Under the pieces are notes generated by a model, which worked only from the letters and a program-made list of their open reading frames with translations, was not told the origin of the DNA and did no database searches. This document shows, piece after piece, positions 7,051 to 10,057 of a stretch of 10,057 bases of DNA. The stretch is from Nitrospirales bacterium (lineage in GTDB: Bacteria; Nitrospirota; Nitrospiria; Nitrospirales; UBA2166): contig JAJDBL010000456.1 in NCBI GenBank assembly GCA_029261375.1, positions 1 to 10,057 of the forward strand. Direction: 5' to 3'. The position numbers and the translations under genes were made by a program. The number at the start of each line of letters is the position of its first letter. The stretch's first letter is position 1.

Positions 7051-7341
7051 CTGATATTCCAAGCGACGGAACGGCAGCTAAAGCAGGGTTCCTATTTCCA
7101 CGACCGAAGTTTGAGCATGCTAGATATGAGTTGGCTTCCGTTGCTCCATCGAACGGCGCTGATCGAACAACACACACGCTATGATTTCCTCGCCGCGTAT
7201 CCGAAGCTCATGGATTGGCGACACGCGCTGTTGGACACCGGACTTCGGAATACGTCGGTCCCAGAAGACTTCGAGGACATCTTCACCGGCTTCTACCTGA
7301 ACGAAGAAACCCACTTAGCGCAACTTGCAGGGACGGGTTGA
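7051..7341 (+). pseudogene. 5'-truncated GST remnant (GST copy 2)
   Basis: From about 7051 the sequence matches GST copies 1 and 3, starting at the codons for IFQATERQLK, equivalent to about residue 126 of copy 1. It keeps the same frame to a TGA at 7339-7341. The whole thioredoxin-like domain with the CPYV cysteine is missing, and an in-frame TAG at 7027 precedes the match, so there is no route to a full protein; only a TTG at 7111 could start the last 76 residues. The retained reading frame is intact and ~85-90% similar by eye to the other copies, with the shared tract ATGGATTGGCGACACGCGCT. Changes such as FHDRS for FHGSE and a C-terminus ending in AQLAGTG show independent drift. Sequence left of 7051 has no GST similarity, placing the breakpoint there. 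Confidence 0.85.
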
Positions 7342-7629
7342 GCTTAGGGGAAGAGCCGTGCACTTCGGAAACCTGACCGGACGCACACTAGAAACCAAAC
7401 TCTAAGAGGTTAAATGAGCGTCCCTCAAATATGCCCAATCATCTTGCCAGCGATGCCTCTGATGTCTCTATAGAGACTTCACTGATCAGAATACTACGTA
7501 AAAAGTTAATATTATCAAATGCTTATATTTTATGTAGTACTGTAAACAGTATTAAGTTTATATTTAATATTATTGTTTATAATATTTTTATGTATTTACT
7601 TGTTATCGTTTACAGTATATATTAATGAA
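7342..7629. promoter_or_regulatory. AT-rich upstream region of the mobile mystery pair, with promoter and operator-like palindromes
   Basis: Base composition drops sharply: I count 19 G/C in the 120 bases 7501-7620. A near-perfect palindrome TACTGTAAACAGTA is at 7538-7551, and its 10-base half TACTGTAAAC recurs in inverted orientation as GTTTACAGTA at 7608-7617. A promoter-like pair TTTACT (7595-7600)-N17-TATATT (7618-7623) places the second half-site in the spacer just before the -10. The predicted start of transcription falls at or next to the ATG at 7630, consistent with a leaderless mRNA. A perfect TATAAT also exists at 7578-7583 but lacks a good -35. AATATTA-N7-TAATATT (7566-7586) is a further inverted repeat. 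I see no gene in this stretch. Confidence 0.55.
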
Positions 7630-8097
7630 ATGAAGAAGCTCCCTACGATCGTAGATGACATTGCGCTATCGAAACTGGAAATTGGCTCATCATCCGCTGA
7701 CCAGAATCTCCCACCTGGCGATTGGATCCGTCTTCTGCGGAACTACCTTCGAATGACACAAGCTGAACTCGCCAAGCGAGCAAACATTACGCAAGCCAAC
7801 CTTGTGGCAATTGAATCAGGAAAAGTCGATCCACGAGTCAGCACACTGCAACGGATATACAAAGGCCTTTCCTGCAACCTCAGCGTTGAACCCCGCCCAC
7901 AGAAACCGCTTGATGAAATACTTCGTGGCCGTGCGCGATCAACCGCACTCAAACGATTGAAAAAGACGATGGGGACGATGGCACTGGAAGAACAAGCTCC
8001 AGAGAAAGAGATGTTCAGGAAGCTTCTAGAAAAAAGAACAGACGAAATACTTCGTGATCCCCGCGAACGACTATGGCGAAAAGACGATGACGGATGA
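7630..8097 (+). CDS. Mobile mystery protein A: Xre-type HTH protein, putative antitoxin/regulator
   Basis: This 155-residue protein has a helix-turn-helix domain at about residues 32-88 (LLRNYLRMTQAELAKRANIT, then LVAIESGKVDPRVSTLQRIYKGL). A charged C-terminal half follows and ends in RERLWRKDDDG. The layout and its partner match the family called mobile mystery protein A, an HTH protein found in distant bacteria together with mobile mystery protein B. The ATG at 7630 is chosen because upstream codons come from the AT-rich region and encode an implausible hydrophobic stretch. No Shine-Dalgarno sequence precedes it, which fits leaderless initiation. It overlaps the Fic gene by 11 bp, so the two are co-translated. 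By analogy with other TA pairs it may neutralise the Fic partner and bind the upstream palindromes to autoregulate; both are inferences. Unlike Fic antitoxins of the FicA type, I find no clear (S/T)xxxE(G/N) inhibitory motif. Confidence 0.85.
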   Translation: MKKLPTIVDDIALSKLEIGSSSADQNLPPGDWIRLLRNYLRMTQAELAKRANITQANLVAIESGKVDPRVSTLQRIYKGLSCNLSVEPRPQKPLDEILRGRARSTALKRLKKTMGTMALEEQAPEKEMFRKLLEKRTDEILRDPRERLWRKDDDG

Positions 8098-8698
8098 AAC
8101 AAAGCCGAAAGGTGCCACACCCGGAGGCGATACCTCAGGTCTTATTCTTACCCATCTCACAACCACCGCTGCTCGCAACGCAGCTGAAACAGAAGCCATC
8201 AGTCGGGCATATGACAAACATGTCTTTCGCTCACGCAGGAAAAAACGTGGGGCCGAATGGCTTACCGATACTTTTATTCGCAAAGTACATGCGGATATGT
8301 TCGGAACCATCTGGGAATGGGCGGGCCAGTATCGTCACGCGACACTGAATATTGGTGTCGAACCCTATCAGATCAAAGAACAGATAAAACTCTTAACTGA
8401 AGATTTTCAGTATTGGAATGACATAACATCCACCATGCCGCTGCTCGAAGTTGCAGCACGGCTCCAACACCGTCTGACGAAAATCCATCCATTCACTAAT
8501 GGGAACGGACGGCATGCACGGTTGATGACAGATATTTTCTTCCACTCCCGTCATCATCCCCTACCGCAATGGCCGCAAGTCCAGCTCATGGAACAGGGAG
8601 ACAAAGTTCGCAAACAATACATCACCGCGATGAAAAAGGCGGATGAAGGCGATATCGCCAAATTGATTCAGTTTTTCGAAGAGTGCCTTGAGCATTAA
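8087..8698 (+). CDS. Mobile mystery protein B: Fic-domain protein, putative toxin/AMP-transferase
   Basis: This 203-residue protein carries the Fic motif HPFTNGNGR at residues 134-142 followed by HARLMTDIFF, within the alpha-helical Fic core. N-terminal features are the GATP segment at 9-12, LILTHLTT at 19-26 and FGTIWEWAGQYR at 72-83, the last typical of Fic proteins. Fic enzymes transfer AMP (or other phospho-groups) from nucleotide substrates to hydroxyl side chains of target proteins; the target here is unknown. The canonical motif has Asp/Glu at the fifth position to help hold Mg2+; here it is Asn139-Gly, a variant I recall as common in this subfamily. The ATG at 8087 overlaps the end of the HTH gene, implying coupling; an 11-codon GTG extension at 8054 is less likely. 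No inhibitory (S/T)xxxE(G/N) helix is obvious in the protein. Confidence 0.88.
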   Translation: MTDETKPKGATPGGDTSGLILTHLTTTAARNAAETEAISRAYDKHVFRSRRKKRGAEWLTDTFIRKVHADMFGTIWEWAGQYRHATLNIGVEPYQIKEQIKLLTEDFQYWNDITSTMPLLEVAARLQHRLTKIHPFTNGNGRHARLMTDIFFHSRHHPLPQWPQVQLMEQGDKVRKQYITAMKKADEGDIAKLIQFFEECLEH

Positions 8699-8710
8699 GT
8701 TTCCTGATCA

Positions 8711-8750
8711 AGAATTCCCCCTTTCGTAAAGGGGGACGCAGGGGGATTTC
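8711..8750. repeat. C/G-box hairpin repeat (CCCCCTTT-CGT-AAAGGGGG) with third G5 box
   Basis: The stem CCCCCTTT (8717-8724) and AAAGGGGG (8728-8735) are separated by CGT. A further GGGGGATTT at 8741-8749 could compete by pairing with the left AATTCCCCC. This arrangement resembles dispersed small palindromic repeats seen in many bacterial genomes. It sits 13 bases after the Fic gene stop and could act as a terminator-like structure, though there is no T-run. Confidence 0.6.
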
Positions 8751-8780
8751 CTAGTCAGATCCCTCTACCCATCTCCCCGT

Positions 8781-8869
8781 GTTCCTCTCTTCGCGCGTCC
8801 TGCGTCTTTTTTCAGGGTCCTTCGTCTATAGGTGAGGAACACAGAAAACCACACAATGGAGACAGGCGT
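8781..8869 (+). promoter_or_regulatory. Upstream region duplicated with GST copy 1, including RBS
   Basis: This stretch aligns with about 2238-2321 in front of GST copy 1. Shared blocks include CTTCG-C-CGTC-TGCGTCTTTT, TCCTTCGTCTA, AACCACAC and GGCGTATGAAAC. Conservation of non-coding DNA shows the duplication unit included the regulatory region. The purine-rich GGAGACAGG just before the ATG is the likely RBS. I cannot assign promoter hexamers with confidence. Confidence 0.6.
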
Positions 8870-9538
8870 ATGAAACTCATCAGTTTAAAAATCTGTCCGT
8901 ATGTCCAACAGGTCCGTGTGTTGCTTGAGGCAAAGAACGCGCGCTATGAGGTTGAACACATTGATGGCGGAAACCGGCCACAGTGGTTGATGAACGCCTC
9001 TCCGGATGGTGGGGAGGGGCCGCTCCTCATCACGGATGAAGGGGAACACCTCTTTCAATCAGACACCATCGTCGAATATATCGATGACGTCGTTGGTGAT
9101 CCGCTGCTCACCGGCAGCCCGTTGACCATCGCGAGAGACAAAGCGTGGGGACGGTTGGCGTCCGACAACTATCTCGTCCAATGTTCCACGCAACGCAGTC
9201 CGGACGAGGCAACACTGAAAGAACGATTGGAGGACCTCATGCCGATATGCCAAGCGACGGAACGGCAGTTAAAGGACGGTCCCTATTTCCACGGCTCAGG
9301 CTTGAGCATGGTCGATATCAGTTGGATTCCGTTGCTTCATCGCACAGCACTGATCGAGAAATACACACGTTATGATTTCCTCGCCGCATATCCGAAGCTT
9401 ATGGATTGGCGACACGCGCTGTTGGACACGGGACTTCAGAGCACGTCAGTATCCGAAGACTTCGAGGCCCTCTTCAGGGGGTTCTATCTGAACAAAGAAA
9501 CCTACCTAGGCCGCCTTGTAGGGACTCGTTCGTCCTAG
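8870..9538 (+). CDS. Cys-type glutathione S-transferase-like protein (GST copy 3)
   Basis: This 222-residue paralogue of the gene at 2322 keeps Cys9 in CPYV, the same domain order and the SMVDISWIPLLHR helix start. Differences are mostly conservative, but residue 50, just before the predicted cis-Pro51, is Gly instead of Val (EGPLL versus EVPLL), in the strand that normally backbone-pairs with glutathione. One codon is also missing in the KEEGPYF/KDGPYF loop. The ATG context GGCGTATGAAAC is identical to copy 1. It sits between the mobile mystery pair and the convergent DUF2326 gene. The downstream ~15 bp also resemble those after copy 1. It is probably a functional GST-fold protein with drifted activity; the substrate is unknown. 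Confidence 0.88.
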   Translation: MKLISLKICPYVQQVRVLLEAKNARYEVEHIDGGNRPQWLMNASPDGGEGPLLITDEGEHLFQSDTIVEYIDDVVGDPLLTGSPLTIARDKAWGRLASDNYLVQCSTQRSPDEATLKERLEDLMPICQATERQLKDGPYFHGSGLSMVDISWIPLLHRTALIEKYTRYDFLAAYPKLMDWRHALLDTGLQSTSVSEDFEALFRGFYLNKETYLGRLVGTRSS

Positions 9539-9745
9539 ATTTGTGAATTGTCTTCGCAAAACTGCCTGACCGAAGGCGCGAGTAGTATCGGAACTGGCGC
9601 TCAAGGGTTCGATATCATCATCGGATGCTCTGATGCAAAAAATGATCTCAAACAAAACAGCTTGGATACATTCACTACTGAAGCCGCTCGTATCGAGACG
9701 TTTGGAATCGAAGGGCAAGATACACCCAGTTGGTAACCGGATACA
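9539..9745. other. Convergent intergenic region, no convincing gene
   Basis: These 207 bp lie between the GST copy 3 stop and the stop of the minus-strand ATPase gene. A 62-codon TTG-initiated open frame (9548-9736) exists but has no RBS, no recognisable motif, and starts within sequence that is still homologous to the DNA after GST copy 1. I see no terminator hairpin with a T-tract. Confidence 0.4.
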
Positions 9746-10057
9746 TCACCACGCCTTCATCTTGAACAGACGGCCCTGGTCGTTCTCATCGTGAAGCGTC
9801 AATACTATCTCGCTCTGGTCAAAGACAGGACCGTTCTTTTCGCCACGCGCGGGAAGATCGGAGTCTATCAACGTAATCATAGGCTGAATACCGATTTCGG
9901 CGTATCGGCGAATGACCGCAAGCAGATTTTCCTTCTTTCGGTTATCTAGCGACTCAAACACACCGTCGTGATAAAGAAATTTCGGAAATTTTTCATTGAG
10001 GTGTGCACGCAATACTGCCAGATCAAACGCAATGCACAGTAACTTGCGATACGTATG
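9746..10057 (-). CDS. C-terminal part of a DUF2326-type SMC/ABC ATPase (5' end beyond window)
   Basis: The frame is open through the right edge: the codon at 10055-10057 reads His on the minus strand, and the visible 103 residues end at a TGA at 9746-9748. They begin TYRKLLCIAFDLAVLRAHL, in the position of the ABC-signature helix. They continue with KFPKFLYHDGVFESLD, a Walker-B/D-loop-like segment in which HDG replaces the usual DEP, followed by DRKKENLLAVIRRYAE, QPMITLIDSDLP and the C-terminal VLTLHDENDQGRLFKM. This order matches DUF2326 proteins, SMC-like ATPases with a long coiled coil that sit in ABC three-component (ABC-3C) conflict/defence loci. The rest of the protein and its middle/effector partners would be beyond 10057, so system membership is inferred. 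Confidence 0.82.
   Translation of the reverse strand, partial: HTYRKLLCIAFDLAVLRAHLNEKFPKFLYHDGVFESLDNRKKENLLAVIRRYAEIGIQPMITLIDSDLPARGEKNGPVFDQSEIVLTLHDENDQGRLFKMKAW

Noticed and set aside
7111..7341. GST copy 2 as a functional 76-residue gene from a TTG
   Set aside because: It lacks the entire thioredoxin-like glutathione-binding domain and has no RBS; it is best read as a truncated duplicate.
7431..7625. A 64-codon frame across the AT-rich tract giving a membrane-like peptide
   Set aside because: The hydrophobic Ile/Tyr/Phe-rich translation is what AT-rich DNA gives by chance, with no RBS and with palindromes inside.
7573..7629. N-terminal extension of the HTH protein through the AT-rich tract
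   Set aside because: It would add a hydrophobic, AT-driven segment across promoter and operator-like sequence; the ATG at 7630 fits the family length.
9548..9736. A 62-codon plus-strand open frame between GST copy 3 and the ATPase gene
   Set aside because: It has a TTG start, no RBS and no motif, and it begins in DNA shared with the non-coding sequence after GST copy 1.

Overview
The window reads as a chromosomal stretch from a Gram-negative bacterium with roughly balanced-to-moderately-high GC. The gene content (an Asp-box propeller protein, repeated Cys-type GST genes, a mobile mystery A/B pair, a DUF2326 ATPase) resembles what I associate with Nitrospira-type genomes. That taxon is a weak inference from protein style, not something the sequence proves.

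Left part (1-4904). The 3' part of a large secreted-type protein made of 14 beta-propeller (Asp-box/BNR) units is followed by a glutathione S-transferase-like gene (GST copy 1). Converging on it from the minus strand is a 584-residue fusion of a MOSC domain, a flavin/NAD(P) reductase and a plant-type 2Fe-2S ferredoxin, in effect a self-contained electron chain ending at a molybdenum-cofactor domain.

Middle (4905-7350). Divergent from the MOSC gene is a broken chimera. The first ~34 codons of an alpha/beta-hydrolase, with a good ribosome binding site, run directly into the last ~145 codons of a pyridoxamine-phosphate-oxidase-like flavoprotein in another reading frame, so a deletion has joined two genes. 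Next comes an unrecognised exported helical protein with seven degenerate ~38-residue repeats, then a strong 20-bp hairpin, a second smaller inverted repeat, and a 5'-truncated GST remnant (copy 2).

Right part (7350-10057). A very AT-rich stretch with promoter-like and operator-like palindromes leads into an overlapping gene pair: an Xre-type HTH protein and a Fic-domain protein that match mobile mystery proteins A and B, a toxin-antitoxin-like mobile pair. A short G/C-box hairpin and a second intact GST gene (copy 3, duplicated together with ~90 bp of upstream DNA) follow. The window closes inside the C-terminal part of a minus-strand DUF2326 SMC/ABC-type ATPase of the kind found in ABC three-component conflict systems.

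Overall the left side looks like housekeeping, export and detoxification functions. From about 5100 rightward it looks like a plastic accessory region: gene wreckage, GST duplication, a mobile TA-like pair and the edge of a probable defence locus. Same-direction GST copies bracket the middle 6.5 kb and could recombine.
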